Part shown: positions 1 to 8,400 of the stretch, piece by piece | Layout of the letters: every line of letters begins with the position of its first letter | Position numbering within the stretch: the first letter of the stretch is position 1 | NCBI GenBank assembly: GCA_002721895.1 | Contig: PBLV01000020.1 | Location: 5,165-14,567 of the forward strand | Length of the DNA stretch: 9,403 bases | Direction: 5' to 3' | Source of the DNA: Verrucomicrobiales bacterium | GTDB lineage: Bacteria > Verrucomicrobiota > Verrucomicrobiae > Limisphaerales > UBA1100 | Position numbers and translations under genes: made by a program | Notes under the pieces: model-generated | Told to the model about the DNA's origin: nothing | Seen by the model: the letters and a program-made list of their open reading frames with translations, nothing else | The model's database searches: none

Positions 1-1
1 C

Positions 2-1231
2 CTGACCGCCGCCAACTGGCCCATGTGGCGCGGCCCCTCGGGCACCGGAGAAACCACGGAACGCAATCTTCCCTTGAAGTGGAGCGCCACCGAGAACATT
101 ACCTGGAAAATCGAACTCCCCCAAAGAGGCAACTCCACCCCCATAATCTGGGGTGACAGGATTTTTTTGACCCAACCACTGGAAAAGGAAAATCAGCGCA
201 CCCTCATGTGTCTGGATCGCCGAAACGGCACGTTGCTTTGGCAACGCGCGGTCAAACATGAAACCAAAGAAAGAACGCACCGAACAAACCCCTATTGCTC
301 AGAATCGCCCGCCACGGATGGGGAACGCGTCATTGCCATGTTCGGCTCAGCGGGCGTCTTCTGTTACGATCTGGAAGGCAAGCCGTTATGGAGCCGGACA
401 GACCTAAACCCCATCTCCTTCGACTGGGGCAGCGCCGTTTCACCCGTCATTCATGAAAACCGCGTCTATATCTACCGAGGTCCTGCTCCCAAGGCTCACC
501 TGATGGCGCTGGACAAACGCACCGGCAAAACCCTCTGGACCAGCGCCGACCCGCCTGTCCAGACAAAAGGCCGCACCGATGGATTTCGCGGCAGCCGCGA
601 CACCAGCAACTGGATCTGCAGTTATGCCACCCCATTGATCGTCCCCCATGGCAAGGGGGAAGCAATTGTAATGACGCCCCCCGGCCGCATTCGCGCCCAT
701 GATCCGGCTACTGGCCGAGTGCTCTGGCACTGTGAAGGACTCAACCCGTTGATCTATTGCTCCCCTATTTTTGGCGAAAACACGGTGGTGGCCATGGGGG
801 GCTACTTTGGCACCAGCGTGGCGGTAAACATCGGAGGCACGGGCGATGTCACCACCAACCGGCGTCTTTGGCAAACCGTGCGCACCCCCAACCGACTGGG
901 CAGCGGGGTGATTCATGATGGGCACGCTTATGTTTTAAACACCGCCGGCATTCTCGATTGCATTGAACTTAAAACCGGCAAGGTGCTATTCAGCGAACGC
1001 GCCCGCGGCAAGGCAGCCAAGCAGGAATCCTGGTCCTCCATGGTTCTCTCAGGCGATCGAATCTATATCCCCAACCAATCCGCGGAAACGCTGGTTCTGG
1101 CCGCATCACCCAAGTTCAAAATCCTGGGGATCAACCCACTGGACGGTGCCTTGACCAACGCATCCCTCGCTGTCTCCGACGGCCAATTCTTCCTGCGCAC
1201 TCACACCCATCTCTGGTGTATCGGCCGATAG
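2..1231 (+). CDS. PQQ-like beta-propeller repeat protein (5'-truncated by window edge)
   Basis: The C-terminal ~409 residues of a PQQ-like (BamB/quinoprotein-type) beta-propeller. The frame is already open at base 2 and reads L-T-A-A-N-W-P before the ATG at 23. This NWPMWRGPSGTG block is the typical mature N-terminus of such proteins in Planctomycetes and Verrucomicrobia, so the ATG at 23 is probably internal and a signal peptide lies off the window. Counting from that Met, blade motifs of the form LD-x-x-x-G-x-x-LW recur at about residues 63-74 (CLDRRNGTLLWQ), 114-124, 162-173 (ALDKRTGKTLWT), 225-236 (AHDPATGRVLWH) and 313-324 (CIELKTGKVLFS). No dehydrogenase catalytic domain or haem CxxCH motif is visible, so a scaffolding or binding role in the periplasm is likelier than an enzymatic one. 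The gene ends in TAG only 8 bp from the end of the convergent membrane-protein gene. The fold is secure; the function is unknown. Confidence 0.88.
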   Translation: MTAANWPMWRGPSGTGETTERNLPLKWSATENITWKIELPQRGNSTPIIWGDRIFLTQPLEKENQRTLMCLDRRNGTLLWQRAVKHETKERTHRTNPYCSESPATDGERVIAMFGSAGVFCYDLEGKPLWSRTDLNPISFDWGSAVSPVIHENRVYIYRGPAPKAHLMALDKRTGKTLWTSADPPVQTKGRTDGFRGSRDTSNWICSYATPLIVPHGKGEAIVMTPPGRIRAHDPATGRVLWHCEGLNPLIYCSPIFGENTVVAMGGYFGTSVAVNIGGTGDVTTNRRLWQTVRTPNRLGSGVIHDGHAYVLNTAGILDCIELKTGKVLFSERARGKAAKQESWSSMVLSGDRIYIPNQSAETLVLAASPKFKILGINPLDGALTNASLAVSDGQFFLRTHTHLWCIGR

Positions 1232-1239
1232 TCGTTCCG

Positions 1240-3741
1240 CTATTTATCCGGGAGGTAAAATCCCCCATCGATTACTTGATAACCCCAGCCATCAACGATT
1301 ACTCGAAAGCCCTTGTGCATGCCGCCGGTTAAGCCGGTAATCGTCGAAGCCGCCAAGATTCCCGCTAGAACAGCTACAGCACAAAGTCTACCCCATCTCA
1401 CCTGCAAACCTCTTGTTTCATGAACAAATATCGGTTCACGCTCTCTGAACTGCTTTCCGAACAAGGATAGCCTCCGAAGCTTCACCCAAGCCAAGGCAAC
1501 CAAGAACATGATTGGCATGCCCATAAACAAGGTCGCTGCCCAAAAATATTCAAACCATCCAAACCTTGAATTTTCCGGAACGAGCAAGGCAATCAACATC
1601 CCTCCCGCCAGGATCAGAATGCCATTCTCGGCCAACACACTGCTCAACCTTAAGTCCGGTTTCGCAAGGCGGGATAAATTTCTGTTATCTCCGCTTTCTT
1701 CCCCGCCCTTCCCAACCGCCAAAATAAACATCCCTCCCAATACCACCGTGCCAATTCCCCATTGCTTGAGGCCGTAAAATACAAGGCCATTCTCCCATAA
1801 AACCAGCAACGCCCCCACAACTGCCGCCGTGAAAAGCAAATGCGGGGATTTAATTCGCCACCAACTCATAAGCCAACACTCATCACGAAAACCCCATGTC
1901 AATTGGCGACCTAGGGATGTTTTTTCTCCATTGAGAAGTATCATCCGGCAAAAGGACAACCCCAGCAATCCCAAGACGACGAAAGTGAATTGAACCCACA
2001 CCAATCCAGTGAATGCCCAGCAGGCATACCCTATGACGACTTGTGCCCAAGCAACCGCGATCCATCTCGGCATATATCGAATAGCTTCCGGCTGGATCTT
2101 GGATCCCTTGGGCCACATCCATGACAGAAAGATGATTGCGATAATGAACGAAATAATTCCAATCTCCCTTACCATACTCACCGCATACTCGCTCGTTAAC
2201 GACAATACCAATAAAAGTGTTACCCAAACGCCCCACCAAACCCTCATCGCTGACACATTATGAATAACCCTTCGCTCTATGAATTGCGCTGAAGTCTCAG
2301 GCAATCGTGGCGGTGGCTTGGAACCTGTCAAGGGCAACATATCAATCGCACAGATTGAAAATCCCGCCAAAAACCCAAACCAACCAAACAGATAATAAGC
2401 TGCCGCAATGAAAATAAACCGGGGGAGGTTTTGGATGGGCCACCAATATTTTTTTGATTCTTCCAACCCATTCCGGGGCGGCTTTAGGTCAATCTGTGGC
2501 AATGGATCAACTCCTTTCCCAAGAATCCACCAAACCAGTCCAACAGCCAGACAGAATGCCCAACCAAGCTCGACCAGATCCCAAAACAAAAGCGTCAACA
2601 TGACCAGCAGGGGAAGTTTTCGGATCAGCATGTGGAATTCTGTCTCTTCGCAGAAGCCATCCGGCATCCGGGTGCCGGCGTGATAATTGAAGGCCGCAAA
2701 CGGTTCCCAGCGAAACCGAGATACAATGTAAAGCAACAACACTGAAGCCGGCAGGCCAAACGCAATTGACGCGTATAAAACATCGCCTGCCCAGATGCCC
2801 GACTGATAAATCATCCATGCAAACCCAAGCACAAGCGGGCAAAGGACTAATCCGCCTATGGATTTCAAACTAACCTCCCCGTACCCGCCGAGATGAACAT
2901 GCGCCGCTTTGCCGACAAACCCCCGTTCTTCTTCAGAAAGGCCTGCCATCCGTTTGCTCCAGCCCATAGAGGATACAGCCCAAAGAACGAACCAACCCAC
3001 CATGCCCGCCAAAATTGCCCAGCCCATTCGAGAATTTTCACCCTTGGGACTAATCGGCAAATCAGCCTCTGCCCGTAACTCAGTGCCGAGGCCCTCAGTG
3101 ATTTCAGCTGGCGTTCCAACGCCGTTCTCATAACACCATGCGAGGTTCATCATAGCGGGGCCATGACCTTCCTCGGCGGCAATCCGAAAATGATTAAACA
3201 CTTCCGGGGCAAGCTCAGGGTTGCCATCCAGCTTTCCGGCCAAATGAACCCCCCAATCAAACGCCGCATCCGGATTCCCTTTCTGCGCCATCACTTGAAC
3301 TTGTGAATTTGGTTTTGTCTCAGGAATCCTAGGCCATAAAGGCGCGGGTGGAGCTTTTTCCCCGTTGCCTTGAACCTTCGGTTTGGCTTCCTCCCTTAAA
3401 CCACTATCAAGCAGACCGCTGACAACTCCGACCATTCCCCATGCAATCAACCCAAGGACGCCTAAACAAGCCGCACCAAATGCAACATACCGCCAAGAGA
3501 TCTTCTGCTGAATTCCCGGCTGCGCTTGCCCAGAAATGGATGGCTCATGGATAGTTGGCGGAGACGTGTGTTCCACAACCGGCTCCGGCTCAGTCTCGAT
3601 TGAGGGCTTCGGTCCGCGCTCCTTTTCCTTTGCTACTCCAAGCTGTCGGCGAAGCGCATCAATATCAATGCGCTCCAAGTCCTTCGCCTTGAACCGAAGG
3701 CGAATCTTGCGTTTGGGCGGGGATGGCTCCGTGCTTTTCAT
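1240..3741 (-). CDS. Large polytopic membrane protein with Sel1-like segment
   Basis: 833 residues from the chosen ATG. The N-terminus (1-40) is basic (KRKIRLRFKAKDLERID), followed by a Pro/Glu-rich linker to about 75 and a first membrane helix at about 83-111. A soluble segment carries a Sel1-like helical hairpin at about 155-211, ending in the canonical AAEEGHGPAMMNLAWCYENG pattern followed by VGT. From residue 240 to 805 there are roughly 14 more hydrophobic helices with short polar loops (for example 240-259, 295-313, 320-341, 440-467, 526-545, 579-603, 706-721, 730-753, 785-805), rich in Trp. The C-terminal ~28 residues are soluble. No transporter, glycosyltransferase or polymerase motif is recognised. 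Start choice: the frame also opens at a TTG at 3798, but that would overlap the upstream HKD gene by 38 bp; the ATG at 3741 sits 19 bp after that gene's TGA. No strong Shine-Dalgarno precedes it. It is probably cotranscribed with the HKD gene. Function unknown. Confidence 0.85.
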   Translation of the reverse strand: MKSTEPSPPKRKIRLRFKAKDLERIDIDALRRQLGVAKEKERGPKPSIETEPEPVVEHTSPPTIHEPSISGQAQPGIQQKISWRYVAFGAACLGVLGLIAWGMVGVVSGLLDSGLREEAKPKVQGNGEKAPPAPLWPRIPETKPNSQVQVMAQKGNPDAAFDWGVHLAGKLDGNPELAPEVFNHFRIAAEEGHGPAMMNLAWCYENGVGTPAEITEGLGTELRAEADLPISPKGENSRMGWAILAGMVGWFVLWAVSSMGWSKRMAGLSEEERGFVGKAAHVHLGGYGEVSLKSIGGLVLCPLVLGFAWMIYQSGIWAGDVLYASIAFGLPASVLLLYIVSRFRWEPFAAFNYHAGTRMPDGFCEETEFHMLIRKLPLLVMLTLLFWDLVELGWAFCLAVGLVWWILGKGVDPLPQIDLKPPRNGLEESKKYWWPIQNLPRFIFIAAAYYLFGWFGFLAGFSICAIDMLPLTGSKPPPRLPETSAQFIERRVIHNVSAMRVWWGVWVTLLLVLSLTSEYAVSMVREIGIISFIIAIIFLSWMWPKGSKIQPEAIRYMPRWIAVAWAQVVIGYACWAFTGLVWVQFTFVVLGLLGLSFCRMILLNGEKTSLGRQLTWGFRDECWLMSWWRIKSPHLLFTAAVVGALLVLWENGLVFYGLKQWGIGTVVLGGMFILAVGKGGEESGDNRNLSRLAKPDLRLSSVLAENGILILAGGMLIALLVPENSRFGWFEYFWAATLFMGMPIMFLVALAWVKLRRLSLFGKQFREREPIFVHETRGLQVRWGRLCAVAVLAGILAASTITGLTGGMHKGFRVIVDGWGYQVIDGGFYLPDK

Positions 3742-3760
3742 GCGCTTGGAGCGCGCTGGG

Positions 3761-4474
3761 TCATGAGGTCCGACCGAAATCAGCCCAAAGCTTGTCAAAC
3801 ATTCGGGCGAAATTTTTCAACAACCTCGGATCGCCACTAATAACAAAGTTCTCCTCATTGTTCAATGCGGCGGATCGAGTCCAATTATAACTGCCAGTCA
3901 ACAAAAGCCGATGGTCAAAAATCGCGAACTTGTGATGCATGTGGTGCTCGGTGTTATCCACGCGGCAATCAATGCCCTGGCCGCGCAGCCGGCCCACGTC
4001 TGATCCCTTGTCAAAGGCCTTGTCATCATCGGAAATCACGCGAACCCGAACGCCGCGCTGGTGGGCACGCGCGATGGCTTCGGCAATGCGGTTGTCGGTT
4101 ATGGTAAAGACACAGATGTCGACGGTTTGCCTGGCTTGGGCAAGAAGATCAATTATTCGGCCCACGCAATCATCATCCGGGCTGAACCATACCTCTGCCT
4201 CGACACGGTTGGCGTCCACACCAATGGGCTCAGCAGGGTAAAAGGCCTTGATGACGGCCTCCAGCCAATCCATGACCATGCGTCTTTGCTCAGCATCGCC
4301 GGCCGTACTCACCTCCCGGGCGATGTCAAAAGCCATGCTGCGATACAACGCCCGCTTCTGGTCGTTGACTCCACGTTTGCCCAGCAATTCCTGCAGGGCA
4401 TCCCGCTCCTTCCGGACAAGCCTGCCGTCATCAAAAGTCTTTCGGAGATAATCTTTTACTTCGTGATCTTTCAT
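3761..4474 (-). CDS. Single-HKD phospholipase D-superfamily protein (Nuc-like nuclease or phosphodiesterase)
   Basis: 237 residues from the ATG at 4474. Residues 1-80 are a helical domain (KDYLRKTFDDGRLVRKERDA and onwards) with the look of TerB-like or other acidic all-helical domains; that resemblance is tentative. Residues ~90-232 are one PLD domain: a strand plus VDICVFTITDNRIAEAI helix, then VRVRVISDDDKAFDKGSD, then the catalytic motif HHKFAIFD (H180-x-K182-x4-D187), followed by GSYNWT (194-199) and NNEENFVI (E207/E208). With only one HKD motif, family knowledge says the enzyme must homodimerise, as Nuc, BfiI and mitochondrial PLD6 do; the substrate could be nucleic acid or phospholipid. 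No signal peptide is visible, so it is probably cytosolic. A TTG at 4543 would add 23 residues, but a strong promoter lies inside that extension, so ATG 4474 (or GTG 4480) is preferred. It leads a probable operon with the Sel1 membrane gene 19 bp downstream. Confidence 0.88.
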   Translation of the reverse strand: MKDHEVKDYLRKTFDDGRLVRKERDALQELLGKRGVNDQKRALYRSMAFDIAREVSTAGDAEQRRMVMDWLEAVIKAFYPAEPIGVDANRVEAEVWFSPDDDCVGRIIDLLAQARQTVDICVFTITDNRIAEAIARAHQRGVRVRVISDDDKAFDKGSDVGRLRGQGIDCRVDNTEHHMHHKFAIFDHRLLLTGSYNWTRSAALNNEENFVISGDPRLLKNFARMFDKLWADFGRTS

Positions 4475-4507
4475 GGCCACAAGAATCTGCGTGCGTCGGG
4501 TGATTCG

Positions 4508-4536
4508 ATTGTAGGCAGCTTGAAGCCCACTGCCAA
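4508..4536 (-). promoter_or_regulatory. Sigma70-type promoter for the HKD gene and downstream membrane gene
   Basis: Reading the minus strand, TTGGCA (4536-4531, 5 of 6 match to TTGACA) is followed after exactly 17 bases by TACAAT (4513-4508, 5 of 6 match to TATAAT). Initiation would fall near base 4501, giving a leader of about 27 bases to the ATG at 4474. A 5-bp inverted repeat, GGCAG-N11-CTGCC, at 4514-4518 and 4530-4534 overlaps the -35 hexamer and abuts the -10 hexamer, which could be an operator, although 5-bp arms can arise by chance. No clear Shine-Dalgarno lies in the leader. The promoter call rests on the consensus match alone. Confidence 0.6.
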
Positions 4537-4639
4537 TATGCAAATTTGACTTTTCTTTCTCGAGGCAAAGCCTAGGATTGCGGCACCCAGCGCCGTCGGC
4601 CGAAACCGTCTATATCAAACATCAAACCCGGGAAATATC

Positions 4640-5428
4640 ATGGCGATCAGTTTCATCAAGAATCTTAAGGCAAAAGCGGAGAAAATCCGCAAGGCGGTTG
4701 AGGAGGGCTCGACCACCCTGCGCGAACTGCGGGAGGAGGTGGAAGGCACGGTGTCGGACCTAAAGGCAGACAACGAGGAGAAGATCATGGATACCCTGAC
4801 GGAGATCCAGGAGTCGACGTCTGTTTTTGAGGAGGCAGGATATGAGTTGATCGGACTACGCATCGAGATGGGGTTCAACCCCAAGGTCGTGCCCAGTATT
4901 CGTCGCGTGGAAGACATTAGTGACCGCGCCTTCAGGAAACTGATTGAAAAGCATGAAGATCGCAAGGTGGTCAGCGCTCTACTAAAAGCCATCCGCAAGG
5001 CGGAACAGATGGAAGACAAGGTTAACCTCTCCTCGCTGGAGCTTTGCAATTTCGAAATCGAGGTAGGCGTGGTCCCAGCCATCCACATCAACTGGGCCAA
5101 GCCCGAGGAAGAGGCTCCCGCGGCCGACACAAAAACTCCTGCCCCGGAGCCCGCCCAAGAGACCCGGTCACCCTTTATTTCATCCTCAAGTTTCACCAAA
5201 TCATCCTTCACCAGCAGCTTCGATATAAAGGACGATACAGAAGAAGAGCCCGCACCATTACCGAAACAACCGGAACCGGCTACACTGTCGGCACCCAAAG
5301 CCCAGCCGGCCCAGCCAACACCGTCTGCCACGGAATTGCCCGCGTCAAAGCCGGTCGTGGTTCAGGAGGAAGTCAAGGAAGACGGCAAGGGATTGGACCG
5401 TTGGATACAGTTCCCTGAGATTAAATAA
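4640..5428 (+). CDS. Unrecognised 262-residue protein with folded N-terminal half and disordered P/E/A-rich tail
   Basis: I do not recognise a family. Residues 1-63 are predicted helical and charged, starting with an amphipathic basic helix (MAISFIKNLKAKAEKIRK) that could touch a membrane or nucleic acid. Residues 64-152 look folded: a strand pair around 69-87, two helices rich in Lys/Arg/Glu (92-127), then a second strand pair around 134-150 that resembles the first (E-L-x-x-[LF]-x-I-E-[MV]-G, then V-V-P-[SA]-I). Residues 153-245 are low-complexity Pro/Glu/Ala/Ser, interrupted by an SSF-T-x-SSF-T-SSF run at 182-194. The tail ends in GKGLDRWIQFPEIK, a hydrophobic patch after a disordered linker, as in docking peptides. 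No signal peptide or membrane helix is visible. The ATG at 4640 has only a weak GGGAAA (4630-4635) upstream. It is divergent from the HKD gene and ends 12 bp from the convergent ATPase gene. A partner or adaptor role for that ATPase is inference. Confidence 0.72.
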   Translation: MAISFIKNLKAKAEKIRKAVEEGSTTLRELREEVEGTVSDLKADNEEKIMDTLTEIQESTSVFEEAGYELIGLRIEMGFNPKVVPSIRRVEDISDRAFRKLIEKHEDRKVVSALLKAIRKAEQMEDKVNLSSLELCNFEIEVGVVPAIHINWAKPEEEAPAADTKTPAPEPAQETRSPFISSSSFTKSSFTSSFDIKDDTEEEPAPLPKQPEPATLSAPKAQPAQPTPSATELPASKPVVVQEEVKEDGKGLDRWIQFPEIK

Positions 5429-5440
5429 TCCCATCAGATT

Positions 5441-8400
5441 CTATTGTGAAGATTCGGGCTTGCCCGGTGAATCCCCTTCTCCTTCTTCCCGGAGTTGCTC
5501 AATCTGTTGAGAGATGGCGCGAAGGAGTGCCTCATTATTGTCGATCATTTCCTCGCTAAACTCCATCACCACCTCGGGCTCCGCCTCCTTCAGCCTGCCT
5601 TGAACCTGCTTGAGGCGTTCCCGGTTCTGCGCCAGCACGTCTCGAAGTCCCACGATACTATCCTGCATGGCTGACACCTGCTGCGAAATCTGGCTGGACT
5701 GCATTTGTTTCATGGCCTCCGCCATGTCCGTGCGAATTGCTGCCAGCCCCTCGTTCATGTGGGCCGCCAAGGTTTGGAGGTACTGGGCGGTTTCGCTGCC
5801 GGCCACGGATTGCGTCGACTCTTCACTTCGTGACAAATACGCCTCCACCGCCGAACGGAGGGCACCCAGATTCTCATTAATGGCGGAGAACTGTGGAGCT
5901 ACCGGCTTAGCCGGGGTTTCACCCGCCTCGGATTGCGCAGTTCCCTGCGATTCCCTTGTCAGATAGTTTTCAAGCGACGCCCGCAGGGCCGTCAAATTCT
6001 CGTTCACCCCGCTCAGCTCAGGATTCTCCCTGGACGCCTCGGACTGTTGCTTCAGGTGTTCAGACACCGTTTCGCGAAGTGAGTCAATACTCTCACTCAT
6101 CCCGCCTAATTCCACGTTGGTTGAACGAGCCTTGGAAAACTCCTCTTTTAAAGTGTCCTGAATATTTTCCAGGCCACCACTGAACAGTGAAAGCTGGCTG
6201 ACGACGCGACTGACGGGATCGTTTTGGTCGCCGCCCTGGAGGTATTGGTTGCGGCCGAAGGTGCGTTTGATTTCCTCCCAGCGCTCAGCTTCCTCGTCAG
6301 TCATCACGCCGATGAGCTGCTTAAACTTCAGAAAATTCGCCTCGGCACCTGTAGTCAGGGTCTGACTCTCGCCCTTGTAGTGGTCGAGCACGAGATCCAT
6401 CAGCTCCTGCTCGTTCATCATCGGCAGGACCTTTTCCGCAAGGCGGTTCATGTTCCGGTAGGAACCCTGCATTTTGAAAGCGGGTTCGGTGCGGAATTCA
6501 TCGGCCTGACCGGCGCTCTCAATATAGAGCTGGTTCACCTTGAGAACCACATCGCGCAGCGTGATCAATTTCTTGATCACATTGATCAATTCCTCCTGTT
6601 CGTTGGCGGAGAAATTGCCCTGCAACTCGATGCCTTCGCGCTGGTCGGTCTCGGCCATGCGAATAAAGGCTTGAATATCCTTCTGCGCGGCCTTGGCCAG
6701 TGGTTGCAGCACGGGATTGGAGGTGATGGCGTTCTCGATGTAACTACCGGAGAAGGCGACCTCTCTGCCCTTCATGTCGTCACCAAGATTGTAAGTGTCG
6801 GCACGGTTGGCAAGCATGTCCGGAATGCGAAATTTCTCACCGCTCTCGGTGTAGGGGTTACCGGCCATCACCACCACTACGCGCCGGCCGCGCATGTCGT
6901 AGGTCTTCGGCTGGCCGCGCCACACGCCCTCAATCTTCCGCTGGGCGTCACAAAGCGAAATAAACTTCTGCAGAAACTCGGGGTGACAGTGCTGGATGTC
7001 GTCCACGTAGATCATCACGTTGTCGCCCATCTCCAGCGCAAGATTGAGCTTCTTCACTTCCTCACGCGCACCGGCATTGGGTGCCTCCTCGGGATCGAGC
7101 GAGGTCACCTCGTGGCCGAGCGCCGGGCCGTTGATCTTCATGAAAATCAGGCCCATGCGGTTGGCGAGATATTCCATCAAGGTGGTTTTACCATACCCGG
7201 GAGGCGAGATGAGCAGCAGTAGACCCATGAGATCTGTGCGCTTGGCATCGCCCGCAGCACCGATTTGCTTGGCGAGGTTATCGCCAACGATCGGCAAGTA
7301 CACTTCATCCACCAACTGGTTCCGTACAAAGGAGGACAACACGCGCGGCTCAAACTCATGCAGGCGCAAAGCCTCCTTCTCCTCCTCAATAATCTTCTGC
7401 TTCAGCTCCTGATACGCCTCAAAGCGCGGTACGGATTCACGCACAAACCGCCCCAGTTTTTCCTGGAAAGACAAATAATCAAATTCGTACTGCCCACCCT
7501 CCTGCACCGCATCGTGCGCACCCTGGATGCCTTTGAGCACCTGTCCAGTGGCGGCCTTGACCACCGCCTGTCTGTGGTGGTGCCCACAGAAGATGAGCGC
7601 GGAAACTTCTTCTAGGTATTTGTTGGCCCCATTGCGATCCAACAGAAAGCCACGCACCCAGTCGCGAACAAGCTGGTAATGACTGTGTGGATCTTTTTGC
7701 AACGGTTTCTGCGCCTTGACAAATTCCGACTCATTACCGGACTTGATGAGGTGATGTTCAAATTCCGTGAGCAGGCTGTCCGCCTCCTGGCTCACCACCC
7801 AGTCCCGACCATTGGTGTGCTCGTAGAACAGGTACTCACCCGCGGGATCGGCATCAGCCGTTGGGAATAAACCCGTCTCTTCAATAAATGCCGCCACCAT
7901 CGCGCGTAACTCAGCCACATAATCGGCCTGCGTGGGATCACCGGGAAACGCCTCATTGCGCGCGGCAAACCCTTCCAGCCGGGCCAACATCAGCTTTTGT
8001 ATGTCAGCCTCGCAAAACTTGTGCCAGAAGACAGCGGCACAGGCGCGCGCGCGAGGGTAATAACGTGCCAATTGCAGCGCCGATTGTGTACTGAGCAGTG
8101 CGGCCAGAATCTTCTCGGCATCCTGATCATGAATTCCCTTCGTGTACGCCTCTGAGTACCGATCGCCCATGAAATCTTGAACCACCTGTAAACGGTCCTC
8201 GTCACTCATGGCTGCCACCGCAGTCATGCGATCGATGCCCTCCTGTTCCAGCTTCTGCCACAGCAGGAACGCGAGATACTCGGCGCGGTAAACCTCATTG
8301 TCCTCGGACACAACCGTCTGGTTCCACACCTCACGCGTGGCCAAGAACGCTTCATCGGCCACCTCGTCAAAGTATTGAGTACCGGTAAGGTGAAGGCTTT

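Noticed and set aside
440..925. A 161-codon minus-strand open frame within the beta-propeller gene
   Set aside because: The plus strand shows regularly spaced propeller blade motifs through this span, and the antisense product has no recognisable features.
3742..3798. TTG start at 3798 for the membrane-protein gene
   Set aside because: It would overlap the HKD gene by 38 bp and add residues with no visible function. The ATG at 3741 follows the upstream stop by 19 bp and begins a plausible basic N-terminus.
4563..4573. Short inverted repeat AGGC-AAA-GCCT between the divergent genes
   Set aside because: A 4-bp stem is expected by chance; there is no U-tract and no second copy nearby.
4546..4616. 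Possible plus-strand promoter for the 262-residue protein: TTGACT at 4546-4551, TATATC at 4611-4616
   Set aside because: No acceptable -10 lies 16-18 bp after TTGACT, and no -35 lies at the right distance before TATATC. The hexamers do not pair, so I do not call a promoter.
4615..5331. A 238-codon minus-strand open frame opposite the 262-residue protein
   Set aside because: The translation is Ser-rich low complexity, the usual shadow of Glu/Ala/Pro-rich coding on the other strand. The plus frame has a coherent folded region, a tail and internal protein similarity. I favour the plus frame but with less certainty than for the other genes.
6224..7222. A 332-codon open frame on the plus strand, antisense to the AAA+ core of the ATPase
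   Set aside because: The minus strand here encodes intact Walker A, Walker B and sensor 1 motifs. The antisense translation is His/Leu/Val-rich with no recognisable domain, as expected from the complement of a conserved GC-rich gene.
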